Assembly (NCBI GenBank): GCA_015501055.1
Contig: JADNYV010000003.1
Coordinates: forward strand, 1 to 64,000
From: Mucidula mucida
Taxonomy: Eukaryota > Basidiomycota > Agaricomycetes > Agaricales > Physalacriaceae
Length of the DNA: 64,000 nt
Direction of reading: 5' to 3'
The translations under genes were made by a program, and so were the position numbers. The notes beneath the pieces are model-generated. The model made no database searches. It was not told where the DNA came from and worked only from the letters and a program-made list of their open reading frames with translations. This document shows, one piece after another, positions 45,576 through 57,291 of the stretch. Position 1 is the first letter of the stretch. Every line of letters begins with the position of its first letter.

Positions 45576-46829
45576 ATGCCCACTGCCCAGCTCCAGGCGC
45601 GGTATGTCCGGTATGACTTGGCCATATGCTGCGTACTGACATGGTCAACACAGTGACGTCTTCCCAACTTGTTGGTTGGATTTACCGAACGAACTGATAA
45701 CCGAAGTCGTTCTCTATGCTGCCGTCTCCCATCTTCCCACCGCTCAGAGTCTACGCCTTGTCTGCCGGGAATTCAACAAACTCGTTCTATCATGTTTACT
45801 ACGGGACATCATATTCACTACCCCCAGCCAAATAGTTCATTTTGCTGAGCTCCTGCTACCTAAGCGTTCATACCCCCTTCTATTTCCGATACCGCCACGT
45901 CCCCGTGCACCTCCACGCGCTTTTGACTCATACAGAGTCACCTCACTTGCCCTTGCCAACATTCACCGACTTCCGTCCGCCGAAGACGCGCTCGAACGCG
46001 TTGCGACAGCGTTTACAAGTGTCAGGCAGCTTGCCATCACCGACAAGAACCTTTCATCTCATGGCTTCTGGCTAAGAAAGGACCCCATTCCCATAAAACC
46101 ATCTACACTCATGGTATTCTATTATGGTCAAGCGAACCCGCTCGATTTTCATGAACCCATATTTCAATCCGTAACGCACCTCTATTGCCCGACTGTCGAG
46201 GGCTTTCACGATTCATCTCTTTGTGAGTAGCAGCTCTCACTCATCTAGCGCTTTACTCCGGGAATATTGGGGATGAGATGAAAAACTACTAGCTGTAGTT
46301 GACGAGATAGGCGATATTTTACGGTCTTCGCCCAATTACAGGTCCTCGTTGTCGCTGTAGCGTCACTCTTTATCTATGCCAGATGGCAAGCAGCTTTGAC
46401 TGAACATTCGTGGGTTCTGGATGATAAAAGGTTGATTATTCTTCCATATCAGGTCCAACCCATGGACGAATGGGAGCGTAAATATTGGGCCACGACACAA
46501 TCTGGGATCGAGCTCAGGCTTGGTCTCTAGACGGCTTTGCTGATCTGGACTTATCTCACTGGGAGACAGGACGAATGTTCGATTTCCCGCCAGCGGAGCG
46601 CAGACGAGAGTGGGAGCTCAGTCTCTTCCCCAAGCAGAACCACATTCCGTCATCGAATCTAGAAGATGAATGTACGTATCTCTACTTCCCTGCTTGCCCG
46701 TCTTCTCAATGTCAGTCGGCACAGATTATATGCACAATGGTCAGTATCAGATCCAATGTCGTATTTTTGCTTCTAAACCGGTCACATAGTCTATCTGAAT
46801 TGAGAAGGGCAGACATCCATCCGGAATGA
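45576..46829 (+). CDS. F-box-like protein (Agaricomycete type), one frameshift
   Basis: F-box proteins recruit substrates to SCF ubiquitin ligases. A first exon MPTAQLQA(R) from ATG 45576 joins over a GTATGT intron to 'DVFPTCWLDLPNELITEVVL' and 'AQSLRLVCREFNKLVLSCLL', a compact F-box, then 'FDSYRVTSLALANIHRLPSA' and 'FQSVTHLYCPTVEGFHDSSL'. Later text 'QVLVVAVASLFIYARWQAAL' and 'WVLDDKRLIILPYQVQPMDE' continues in frame to a point near 46486, where one missing base moves it to 'GHDTIWDRAQAWSLDGFADL'. This WDRA/IWERA-type tail is frequent in such mushroom proteins. The last exon is unresolved: a GTACGT donor near 46673 may splice further, so the end given is the open-frame stop. Confidence 0.65.
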
Positions 46830-48121
46830 ATCATGCCTCTTCTCCGTCTCCTACTGAGTCCGTCTACGAAAAGGAATGTCATAACACAAACTATCGCACA
46901 CTATTGCTGTCTTCTAACCGATATCAGCGAGAATACTAACAAATCGTCTCAAGAATCAATATACCATGTGCTTCGACAATTTCGACGTTCCTTTACTACA
47001 TCATATAACACTGAAATGATATTCGAGGTTGCATTTCTTTATGTTCTGATGTAATTTTCGCCGGCGCTTGACCCGAACAGGCGCGAACCACGTAGGAACG
47101 CCATCTTTCTCCTGTGCCACGAGATAGGACTGCGATGATTCTGGGCGTCGGGTCCCATCAGCCTCATGCTCCCTGGGTCCTAGTGCGAGAACTGTGAAAT
47201 CTCTCTCGCACATCCTAGCTCATCGGCGTCACTGAAGAGTCCCTAAACGGTGCGGGAGCACGAGGCTCGCGTCAATTATATCACGGAGGCATCGTCGGTG
47301 CTTCATCGGCGACATCACGTCCTAGTGGAAATTTCAATGGCAGTCTCAATCGGTGATCTGGGAAAGAAATAATTAATTACGCCGCCCTGCGCCTGTGCGT
47401 GGGCTTCGGGACCCACAAAGAGCCCCAAAAACACATGCGAGGCTTGATTTGTGATTAAGTGTGAAAAAGAAATGTGAGATGGTCTCTTTCAGGCCGTTGC
47501 CCCGCCCCTGCGCCTTCGACCTTTGGACTTGCCGTTTCGAGTAACCGCATTTGTAACCTCAATGTTCCCCTTGTCAAGTTGTGATCCTGTTCTATATCAG
47601 TACTGACGCTGCTGGTGGACCCCGAGGCGAGGCGCTAAACGCTGCACTTGGGTCGGAGTTCTGATAACCTTCTGACGTACTTATGGAGGCCTTTAACTTA
47701 ACGATACCGTCAGTATTGTCGGTTTCTTGTATTCTGGTGACACTAAAACCGTTCCACAGAGTAGTTCACTACTGTTCGGTCGCGGCGCCTTCCAGTGGAT
47801 TTCTATTCGGCACTGAATAGTACTGCATCGTATAGTCTGGCGCCTCAGCAGGCATGACGAACTGTAACGCCCTGTGGCACATCATTCAAGTACAAGCGCT
47901 TGAACCCAAATAACTTATCTCCACGGTCTTACTTGACGCCGTCAGGTCATTCTGCTGGAATCCGATTGCAAGCCTTTATGTACCACAAGTTCATGATCAC
48001 TTCAATCTCCAGATGGACCCACAAAGGATCATCACGATCACCTCCTTTCCTCTCCACGCGGATTTGTGGGCGTTTATATGTAGCGCTAAGCGTCTCGCTT
48101 CTGATGGGGAACGACTGTGTC
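46830..48121. other. 1.3-kb interval without a supported gene
   Basis: Many stops in all frames, no family signatures. Plus-strand and minus-strand frames near 47900-48240 overlap one another and the candidate gene to the right. Confidence 0.4.
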
Positions 48122-48615
48122 CTAATCCGGAAGCATAACCTCGTGCTCGCTCTCCTTGTTTTGTTCTCCTTCTGCTTTGGGACGCCTGAACAAAGCAGCT
48201 TCCGCAGGCTCGAATGTTTTTCCTTCCAGATGATTCTGTGAAAGGGACGCAATTCGTCATGCTCAGCACAAAGCAGAGGCGCGCGCCTAAGCTATTCGAG
48301 GGTGGGTTCTTAGCCGACGAGGCTCTTGTGCTACTGGTATTCGTCCTACTGATACTCGCGTGTGCATGACCACCCTGAAACGTCCAAGTCAGCGGTACGA
48401 GCAAATCAATATCTGGATCACTTACCAAGCAAATCTTTTAGATCGTTTAGCGGAGATTCAAGGTGACTGGGATTGAATTCGCACTGCGAAGGACCTGGAT
48501 AAGACTGCGAAGACGACTGGAGATCGTTTCGACCGTCGGAATGACGGCTCTGACCGTGCCACAACGAGATCGACTCTCGCAGTATCTGCGCGGCCGGTGG
48601 TGGCGGTGGGTTCAT
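48122..48615 (-). CDS. Possible small uncharacterised gene
   Basis: Not recognised. ATG 48615 opens MNPPPPPAAQILRESISLWH; the exon runs to DLKDLLG and a GTAAGT donor. Continuing exons can be read as GWSCTRE, then ASSAKNPPSNSLGARLCF, then, after a 'cctttcacag' acceptor, NHLEGKTFEPAEAALFRRP, ending in an acidic tail at 48122. Two of the assumed introns are short (about 31-36 bases), which weakens the model. It is a low-complexity, hydrophilic protein of about 140 residues. Confidence 0.3.
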
Positions 48616-48812
48616 TTAGTTATTGATATTGAAAACTGTAAGCAACCTCCCAGCACTTCACCGAGTCACCGAGTGATATCGTTGCGCGCAGAACAGTAAG
48701 GATGCATCCTCAAATCAGTGGTACTTACCGCGAACTCAATGGTCTTGTCCAAAAATAGAAGATGCATAGAACTTGTGCTTCGCAGAACAACAAGATAGAT
48801 GTAACCAGCAAT

Positions 48813-49990
48813 TTACTCCGCGTAGCCATCATCCTCAAACGTCTGTGGTTGCAGACGCTCCAAAAACGTGCTCACTTTCTCGTAAACAGCAAACACAATC
48901 GCCTGTCCGGGGGCTACGCGCAAAATCCGAGGCGTCAAACCCTTATAGAACGACCGGACACCCTCTTTCCTCCACATGTCCTCACCAATATTGACGATTC
49001 GGCGGAACGCAGAAACTCCAGGCGTCGAGGCACTCTTCTGTAGTCCTGCACGACATGAGTATTCTCTTACTAAACGAGAATAAAGACTTACGCGTTTTTA
49101 TAGTGTCTATCGGCGCGTTCGACATGGGTCCCGTAGCCCCGAGATAACCCAATCAGCATGGTTTGGTAGGACGGTAGTTCCGCCACATCTGGTTGCAGTC
49201 TATGCGCCAAAGCTTTGAGCTCCTGATACGCGGTGAAATTCGCGCCTTGATTGGTTGCTTGTCTAAGAGCCGTCAACGAACGCCACGGTATAGCGCCGAG
49301 ACCCCTCCTCGCGTACGACAGTATAAACAGTATGGGCCGCATTCCTATAACGCGGGACCTCGAGAGGGTCGGCGAGGGAGTGTTGTTGGGCTTGAAGGCG
49401 AATCTTGACGACTTCCATAGGCGTAACGACTGCAACGGCTTCCGTTGTTCCAGCTCCAAGTCCGGCTGGGAAGAGTTAGAGCACGAACCTATATACGTAC
49501 GAGAGGGAACCGAACCGATGAATATTCCACCGACACTCGTTTTCCCTGTCTCCTCGTTAGCCAGCCACCCCTTGTACGCCTCAAAACTCGCGAAACGGAT
49601 GGACATTTTAGGCACGATGCCAGAGAGGACGGCGCCGAGGCCTTTGTACAACGCGAGCGGGGTCTCTCGATTAGCAATGTAAGCACCGGTGGCGAAGAAT
49701 CCTCGGGGTTTGGTCTATAAAGCTCACATTTAGTTAAGTCCTGCTTGATCAATCGCAGAGTTCGTATACTCACTCCCGGAACACTCCCCGACCTGGAGAG
49801 CTGCATGCGCACTTTGATGGTGTCCAGAGGCTGGCAGGTGAGCTATAAACCGAAGGATAAACGCGTTCGTTAGGCGAGATTCCAACTTGAACTGAGGAAG
49901 GGGGCGGACAGCTTCGCAGGCACCAGCGATTCCGCCTGCCGTTACGTGGGTCGCAAAGCCGACAGGTTTCTTGTGTCCAGAGCGAGACAT
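48813..49990 (-). CDS. SFC1: Mitochondrial succinate-fumarate carrier (SFC1/ACR1 type), frameshifted here
   Basis: An inner-membrane carrier of the SLC25 family that exchanges cytosolic succinate for fumarate, needed for growth on C2 compounds. ATG 49990: MSRSGHKKPVGFATHVTAGG, IAGACEA|LTCQPLDTIKVRM (first Px[DE]xx[KR] signature), 'ETPLALYKGLGAVLSGIVPK', 'GLGAGTTEAVAVVTPMEVVK' (second signature), 'ALRQATNQGANFTAYQELKA', 'SNAPIDTIKTR' (third signature) and 'EGVRSFYKGLTPRILRVAPG', ending 'QAIVFAVYEKVSTFLERLQP'. All three carrier repeats are present, with length about 320. In the exon 49100-49350 four single bases seem to be missing (near 49139, 49146, 49280 and 49303). The carrier assignment is firm; the substrate is inferred from similarity to SFC1, with citrate-type carriers as alternatives. 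Confidence 0.88.
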
Positions 49991-50430
49991 GACGGAAACG
50001 CTTTGGGGAGGAGGGTGGCTCGTCGAGGGTTGCTAGTAGAGAGCAGAGACGGGGTAGGGGCCAATCTTGAATTGAACCTTTGAACACAGGGGCCAGCATT
50101 CTGCCTCCGCAACGGAACACCGCCCATTCTGGGGGTTATAAATCCAAGACAGCTTACGATGGACGCGACTGATCGCCTGTGATATAGTTGCGTGAAGTTT
50201 GGTACGTCGAACCAGAACTTTTTGCTTAGCCCCATGCTCTATGTAGGTCGCGTCGATAGTCGAGAATATAGAGCAAACCGTTAGGTGGTCAACGTTGCGA
50301 ACTATGATGATGGTTAGAAAAGTCCTTGAACAGAATCAACGTGACAGTCGGTCCCTGTTTATGTATGGCAATCAACAAGCTCTAGCTTACGGGCCAAAGG
50401 TGGCGCACCGTGATAGTTAATGGCGCTGTT
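49991..50430. other. Upstream region of the carrier gene
   Basis: Presumed promoter of the carrier gene. A minus-strand frame overlapping the carrier start (49942-50235) is an alternative frame rather than a gene. Confidence 0.4.
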
Positions 50431-50613
50431 CTAGACAATAGATGTGACGGATGATCCAGCATCATCCTTCGCTAGTATGTTGATGTTAGTCAAAGCAAGC
50501 AGGGAAGGCGCCAAACATCGTGTGAAGCACCGTCGAGAGGCTTTACCAAGAACGATGATGATGGCTAAAAGCCAAGTCCATAAACGGAAGTCCTCCTTCG
50601 ACCGCAATATCAT
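50431..50613 (-). CDS. Possible small membrane protein with one intron
   Basis: Not recognised. ATG 50613 opens MILRSKEDFRLWTWLLAIII (V-L), a charged start and one membrane helix. A classical intron follows: donor GTAAAG, branch TGACTAACA, acceptor ATACTAG. The second exon reads AKDDAGSSVTSIV and a stop at 50431. The total would be about 36 residues, in the size range of tiny subunits such as Ost4, although the sequence does not match Ost4 well. A further protein-like stretch (SAINYHGAPPL) lies just past the stop, so the true end may differ by an indel. Confidence 0.35.
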   Translation of the reverse strand: MILRSKEDFRLWTWLLAIIIVLGKASRRCFTRCLAPSLLALTNINILAKDDAGSSVTSIV

Positions 50614-51040
50614 AGATTAACGCGCACCCGTAGGCAAAAGTACAAGCTCACATATACCAGAGCAAAAAAGGCGAGAGACAAGAGAAGAAAAAAGTAGCAC
50701 TATTGTATTTGTAAAGTAGTCCAAATCATTTCCAGAGCCGTCATGTACATAAAAAATAGTGCGTCCATAATATGATGCCAATACCCCTAGGTAAAGCGAA
50801 GAAAGATCGTCAAGGAGAAGGGAGAAGAGAGGTGATAGTTGCGTAATTCAGAGCAATGCATATGTGGTAGTTAATCAGGTATCGAAAAGCGAGAGCGCGC
50901 ACAAAGACAGAGGGGGATTCCAGAGCAATTATTGCAGTCTAGGTGAACGATACAACGAGAGGACAGGGGGAATAAACTAGAGAAAGATATTGTTTATTAG
51001 AGAGTGTACAAATGAGGGTTCGGTATACAGATCTTACACA

Positions 51041-53781
51041 TCATCGCCGTCTATATGTTGCTTGCTGCTGCTGCCAAAGTGCCAGTGGTACGTCTTCATC
51101 TTCAGTCGCTTGCTCTTCCGCTGTGCGCGGACGTCGCTCGTTGGAACTGATACTGGTGGGCGTTGTCGTCCCAGCATATGCACTATGTCCCTTTCGTAGT
51201 TTACCATTTACTGGTGGGGGACTTGGTGATGGTATAGCCGTCGCAGATAGTGAGCGACCGGGGGATCGTGCGCTCGGAGTCGACATGGCAGCGTTAAAGC
51301 CTTGCTGCGGTGGAGATCGTGAGCGTCGCGGGCCGTTTTTGGAGACCGGCGGCGGCGATTTGGATGCGTTGCGAGGCCGTTGCGATCCCTGCTGCTGTGG
51401 CCAGCCGGACGGCTCCAAAGGTTGCATCGCGCCAGGGGGTAGGCGCTGCTGCTGCTGCTGCTGCTGGTGCGGCTGGGAATCGGCAGAGTAATAGTAGTCG
51501 GCGCCATTGGTATCCTGACCGGTCTGCTGGTATATTTGAGGCTGCCGATACGGTTGAGGTGTCCCCATAACAGGCGGCGTTGACGCCGGACGATTCTGCT
51601 GTGGTTGGGGTGTTGGATTATTATAACCTCCCCCGTACCCGTATTCTTCCTCCATAGCATGATGCTGCATATCGTACTGAGGGCTTTTGACAGGCATCTC
51701 TGCTCGTCTGCCACCAGCGCCTGCAGCCGCAGGTTTCGTTAACGGCCCACGCCGCGGAGAAGCCTCGCGCTTCTTGGCCTCTGCCGCCTCTTTTTCCTTC
51801 TGCTCCTTCTCCAACCTCTCCTTTTCAAGTTTTTCCTGCTGCTCCCGTTCCTTCTCCTGCTGCTGTTGTGGTGTCAGCCCGGCAGGTCCAGCACCTGCAC
51901 CCGCCCCAGCAGCATTCGCCTGTCCGTTCGGCGGAGTGGTGGGAGTTTGGGCCTTGTTGATAACACCCAGATACCAGAACATCAAGTTGCTAATCAAGAC
52001 TTGTTCATAGAGTGGACGTCGTGGGTTGGCCAGTTTTATGTGACTCAAGCGATAAATCGCACGTTCGACATGAATGGGATATCTCGACCAGTTATTGACG
52101 CCAGGACTGCCCACAGGCGAAGGGGGAGGCTGATAGTTTTTCGCAGATTTGGAGGAACCAAGAAGGGCGGCCGCCGCTTCACGTCCCGCGGCGACACCAT
52201 GTACACCCATAGGAACACCCTCGCTATCCTTGTGTTTCTTGCCGCCAAAGAGGGAACCAAAAAACCCAGAATCCTTCTCCTTTTCAGCCTCCTTGTCCTT
52301 GGCCGTAGCTTTCTTACCTCCCTTGTCAGCTCCCCATTTTCCGAAAAGACCTTTCTTGTCCTTGTCTTTTCGTTGAGGCTGCGACTGCGGACTGGGAGGC
52401 GCTGATAAGAAGGCAGGTTGTGATATCGGCTGCACAGGTGTAGGCGCGGCTGGCGCAGGCAGAGGTTCTGGTGAAAGCGAGGGAGATTCGCTAGGAGGAG
52501 CTGCTTCCGCAGGAGACGGTGTCCGAGAGGGTTGTTGGGGCTGCTCTGAAATGGGTGGAGATAGTAAGCGCTGCGGTTGGGGATGGTGTAGGACGGGTTC
52601 AAGCGCATCAAAAAGTGACATCGGCGAATCTGTTTCAATCGGAGGGAGCTCGTGTGAAGGCTCCTTTGGTGGAGAAGCAGTTATAACCATAGGCATATGT
52701 TGGTCCTCCTCGTCCTCCTCTCGAACGTACGCATCAAAAATAGAAGCCTCTTCACTGTACGAAGACTCTGGTCGGGGCTGAGCTACCTCCGCATCAAAAG
52801 TGCGCCTCCGAACAAGTTGGCCATCGTCACCGTGCTCACTAGAAGACCGATCGCCAGAGGTTCGCTTCTCGCTCAAGGTACTTGGGTTCGTGCCAGATCG
52901 AGCAACAGCACCGCGCCTGCTCGAACCAAAGCGATGGCCATTGCCATCACCAGGCAGACCAGGTTTGCGGATTTTTGTGCGATTTGCTCGACGGAGGATT
53001 TGGTTGGGAGGAGGGACGATGATGGGTACGTCCGCTTCGTCGCCCATGTCAGGCATGTCGTCCATTTTGTCAAGAGCTGCGCATGCCGTTTAGCATTAGC
53101 CTACATATAACGACGAGAGATGAACGCACCAGTCGGCGACACATTATAACTAAGACTCCGTCGTAGAATGCTCCGTAATTTAGATGGGTCATCACTCTCG
53201 GAGGCTTCCTCTGCTAGCTCCTCTAGCCTCTGCAAGTCGCTGATGGTGAGCTGAGGTCCGTGCTTGTTTAAGATACTCGTCCGGTTCCGTCTCAATGGTA
53301 CAATCTGCTCGTCCTCCTCGCCGACGCCGTCATTTTCCGATGGCCGATACTGTCTGCTCAGCATAGAACGCTTCCTGCCCAACAGACTAGACGACGACGA
53401 GAGCGAATTCGACCTGCTAGGACCGCCATCTGACGGCGGCGGATTCCTAGCATGCTCCTTGAGAAACGCACGGAATTCAGCAGGGGCAATTTCTGGGTGG
53501 ACGCTGGCGGGGACCCAGAAGAGATGGAAAGGGTCGTCCGCAGCCTGATTGGTGCCGTCCGCGCCGCCGCTGATGCTGGTGTCTTCAGAGCTGGAGCTGT
53601 CTTCGTGTGAGGCGCTAGAGGAATCGCCATCTCCTGACCAATATGACGATGTTGGCGACGACGCCGACGACGGGTTGGGCAGATCTGGGTCGATGCTTAG
53701 GGCGCCTGGCGTCGCCGACCGACGTTTGAGGTCGCGCAGAGCCTCGACCTCGCGCTGTATCTCGTATTCAGAGGGCTGCAT
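51041..53781 (-). CDS. ZDS1: Zds1/Zds2-like protein (Zds C-terminal domain)
   Basis: Zds proteins regulate PP2A-Cdc55, mitotic exit and cell polarity in yeast. The first exon from ATG 53781 gives QPSEYEIQREVEALRDLKRR, 'DDPFHLFWVPASVHPEIAPA' and 'EFRAFLKEHARN', the conserved N-terminal block, then 'LTISDLQRLEELAEEASESD'. A short intron near 53075-53130 leads to one 670-codon exon with 'VPPPNQILRRANRTKIRKPG', long disordered Pro/Ser/Glu regions, and the Zds_C motif 'RYPIHVERAIYRLSHIKLAN' with 'RPLYEQVLISNLMFWYLGVI'. Then come a Gln/Glu coiled coil, poly-Gln and a basic Pro/Ser tail. The frame is intact. An extra first exon starting at 54031 (MAERESAIKECGTVHET, donor GTATGC) is an alternative start. 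Confidence 0.88.
51443..51470 (-). repeat. CTG/CAG trinucleotide run encoding poly-Gln in Zds1
   Basis: A run of about eight GCTGCT-type triplets on the plus strand encodes a short glutamine tract (HQQQQQQQQR-like) in the Zds1 tail. A second Gln run (TPQQQQEKEREQQ) lies near 51845-51875. Such runs vary in length between strains. Confidence 0.7.
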
Positions 53782-54824
53782 GTCGTCGCTATAGTGGGGG
53801 AGAATGGACAAAGATCAAGGAGGTAGCGGCCAGTATTGACGCCGCTGTCGTGGGTGGCGTCGACCGTCGTGGTGTCGTCGTCGCTGGCAGCGATGAGCAA
53901 AGGCAAATCGTGCGCAGGAGAGTAAAGAGAGTTACTGTGTTTGGAACTGGACCGAGGCGTTCGGCCGCTCCGCCGGCATACGTCTCGTGCACGGTACCAC
54001 ACTCTTTTATTGCACTCTCTCTCTCAGCCATTTCTGTTATTTACAAAGAAACTACTTGTACAGAATTCTCTCTCTCTACCACAAAAACTCCCGCAACAGT
54101 AACCCAAACCCACCATATGATACATATCACGCAAGATGAAGTTCTCAATGATCAGAAGCTGCCACCCAAGTGGACGCAGTGTTTCATGGAGATTTACCAA
54201 TCAACTTAATGCGACGAAGCAGGCCGACTCTCTTGCTTCAAAGCACTGTTCTCGCGCCGCAGTTCCTGGATGACTGCCTTGCTTAAACTTTAGCTTCGAC
54301 AACCTTGACTACGCGCGAAATACGCATACCGCCAGAGCTTCAGGATTCACGCCGCCTTCTATCATCCGAACGCACGTCGTCAGTGTTTCGCGATCCAGCC
54401 GCGTGTTCAACAGTTGCGAAATTTCATGCAATACTGGGCCCTCGGTTACCACTGACACACTTCGTTCATATAACTATACTCACTATCGAGCGTTTGTTGT
54501 GCCGCGTTGATGCGGTCGGTCTCTTTTGAGGACATGATGGTGGCAAAAGGCAGACTTCGAATCGACTCCAGAAGCCTGTCCACGAAAGGTAATCAACGCT
54601 TGGTCACTCGTACCTTGAACGAGGTCAATGCTATGAAGGTCAAAGTCCCCGGGCCAATACTGAGCAGTCTATCAACGTGTAATAGAGTACGCTAAAAGAA
54701 TGATACGTCAAGTGAAATACGTGCTTGATACAACAGATGCCCTCGCAACTGATTACTAGATACTACATTTCGAATGGTAAGCGATTAATTGTACAGTATG
54801 TTATATGTATTGTTTTGCACCGTC
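53782..54824. other. Zds1 upstream region and spacer
   Basis: Contains the possible Zds1 first exon at about 53980-54031 and its promoter, with CT dinucleotide runs at 54015-54026 and 54070-54081. The part from 54200 to 54824 has short frames on both strands with no family. The last 50 bases are the 3' flank of the monooxygenase gene. Confidence 0.4.
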
Positions 54825-56913
54825 CTACTTTTGCCGAGCGCAAAATACGCCACGGAAGTAATCCCTCAACCCCATACTGTCCTGCACGACAGCACCAATG
54901 AACCCATCCGGGCGTACAATGACCGTGAAACACCCCTCCGTAAACGAATACGCATCATACGCGTGCCCGCGTGTATCTTCAACCGCCTTGTCAGCATAGA
55001 ACGGCCCACAACACTTTGTGCTCCCCGCGCGCAAAACCTGCACCACGCGCACAATATCCGGAGACCAGGCCGCTACCTCTCGGACCATGGCAAAGCACCG
55101 GTTCGGCTCTTCGGTAAAGACCAGCACGGTATGGTGTGCACATGAAAGCAGATCGAAAAGACGCAGCGTACTGGCCGCCGTATCCTCGTCTAGCTTCAGG
55201 CTCACCAAGGCCGGAGCATCTGGAGCGCGGTCGCCTGCGCGGAGCTGAGACCCCAATTCAGCACCATATGAGTCAAACTCGTCTTCATCTTCAGGAAATT
55301 CATCCTCATGTGAACTCTGCTCGTCCAGAACGATGGAGCTCCAGCGGTAATTGACGCCCAATTGGAGTAAACTGCCACCCCGGCCCCATACGGAGGGCTT
55401 CTCTCTCTTCACAAATGTCTGATTGAGAAGGGCAGACGTTTGGCACAACATCTCCGCGATAACAGGGATCCGTTCTTCTGTATATGAATTGAGCAGAGTA
55501 TGAGGTGAGAAACCTCGTTGGATGTGCGCGATTTTCCAAGCGAGGTTGAACGAATCCTGTATACCGGTATTCATGCCCTAAACGGCAACAGGTGAGAATC
55601 AGCTTTATTCTGAGAAGATTGGCCGCCGTACCTGTCCGCCGGTGAAGCTATGAACATGTGCAGAATCTAGCCTCGCTATCAGACGCCGAATCGCTCCGAA
55701 TGCGCAATATTCTCACCTCCAGCAAGCCAAACCCGTCCTTTACCAAAGCTGTCTACCATACGGATGTTCGGCCTGTGGAATAAGGATGGCGTGAACATCG
55801 TGCCGAATTCAAACCTGTTGTGAAACGCGTACCTGTAGTTCGACACCCAAGTGATTTCACCGAATTTGACAAGATTACCAGCCCCGGTGCCTCGTACGAA
55901 CATTTCTCGAAGGCCCTGAGAATCAGACGCCATGGATGTGTTGTCTATGTCTTTGCCGGCAAGGATAAAGCTGAAGAGTGAAGGAACTTCTGTCGGCCGG
56001 AGGCTTATTCTGCGGAGAATGAGCTGGTCGTACGACATCGACATACAGCACGTACAGAGTGGTACTCGCATCACCCCACATATGCCAGAACTGAATAGAT
56101 AGTCAATCAACAACGCCGAGTAGCGAAAATAGAAAAACTCACGTCCTGATCCAACCCTTGTATCATAATGTCCCCGACAACGATTTTGTCCACATTATTG
56201 GTCTCCCCGGCAAACGACACACCAAGTTGTTTTCGAACGATGCCTCTGGCGCCATCTGTGCCTACTACCCAGTCATATCGCGCGCCTGCCACAGATCCAG
56301 AATGGGAAAGTTTCACATTGACACCGTCAATGTCTTGTTCAAATGAAAGTAGTTCCGTGCCAAGTTCGATGGGGCATTGATATTTTTGTTCGAGCTCCTG
56401 TCGAAGAATGGCCTCGAGTCGGTCCTGCCCCAGACAAAGTACATTCAGCTAGTAATTAGTCAGTCGCGAGTCGGAGGAGGAGGAGTTACAGCGGATAACG
56501 AACATAGGGAAAAGAGGCCGTGGGTTCCGAGTGAGGCGCCATTTCGAAGGTGCCGGTGGGGTGAAGACCAGCTTCCAGCTCGTAAGTTTTCACGCGTGGT
56601 GTTGGAAATGCAACGTCGAGGATCGGTTCTGCTAGTCCAAGCAGCTCAAAGAGTTCCATAGCACGAGGCTGTTTAGTGTCAATGACCATTCGGCAGGTCA
56701 AATGTAGCCACACACCATAATCCCAGCTCCACGCTGCCCAATGCGTAACTCTGGGTTTTTGTCGATGACTCTAACGGAGATGCCATTCTTGAGGAGAGAT
56801 AAAGCGAGTACTAGACCAGAAGGACCACCTCCAACCTGGTATTCCTCTATCAGGCGGTAGATCAAGGAAACGGAAGCAAAGTCACTCACTATGAGAACTT
56901 GGGGTGAAGACAT
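54825..56913 (-). CDS. FAD-dependent aromatic-ring hydroxylase (phenol 2-monooxygenase-like)
   Basis: A group A flavoprotein monooxygenase using NAD(P)H and oxygen on a phenolic substrate. ATG 56913: MSSPQVLI|VGGGPSGLVLALSLL (GxGxxG FAD motif), 'SVRVIDKNPELRIGQRGAGI', 'RAMELFELLGLAEPILDVAF', 'GQDRLEAILRQELEQKY', the DG motif region 'DWVVGTDGARGIVRKQLGVS', 'EITWVSNYR|PNIRMVDSFG' and the GD motif 'GRVWLAG|DSAHVHSFTGGQ' followed by 'GMNTGIQDSFNLAWKIAHIQ'. The C-terminus is the thioredoxin-like domain of this family, ending 'VVQDSMGLRDYFRGVFCARQ'. About ten exons join with no indel. The substrate is unknown. It is the only other redox enzyme near the NmrA-like array, so a shared pathway is conceivable. 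Confidence 0.93.
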
Positions 56914-57291
56914 GAAAGTTCAAGATGGACGCTCTCCAGGAACGATGTGATATACGCAGGAACTTATTGCACTAAATATGCGGAGTCTGCCAGGAGATAG
57001 ATTTTAGGTTTGCCGTTCGGGTAGACGGTCTGGACTTGTTCCAGAACGCGTCCGATTGGTTCCTGTTCCTCCGCGTAATGGTCAAGGAACGCCCAGCGAC
57101 TCGGATGCAAACAACAGTTGGTGACTTGAATTTATACGCGGCTACCGAGTACATAAGGCGGCGCTACCACAAACCTGCGCGACGACGCCGAGCTAGAATA
57201 AGATGATGAAATGCCATACAGCTAAGCGACGAAAACGCTCACATCAAGCAACACATATCGGCTCGGAATACAACTATGGAACCGCCTTCAG

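Noticed and set aside
49942..50235. 97-codon minus-strand frame over the carrier start
   Set aside because: It is an alternative frame overlapping the first exon and promoter of the succinate-fumarate carrier, which has strong family support.
51012..51491. Long plus-strand frame rich in Cys and Gly
   Set aside because: It is the antisense shadow of the Gln/Pro-rich tail of Zds1; CTG triplets read as Cys/Cys/Cys on this strand.
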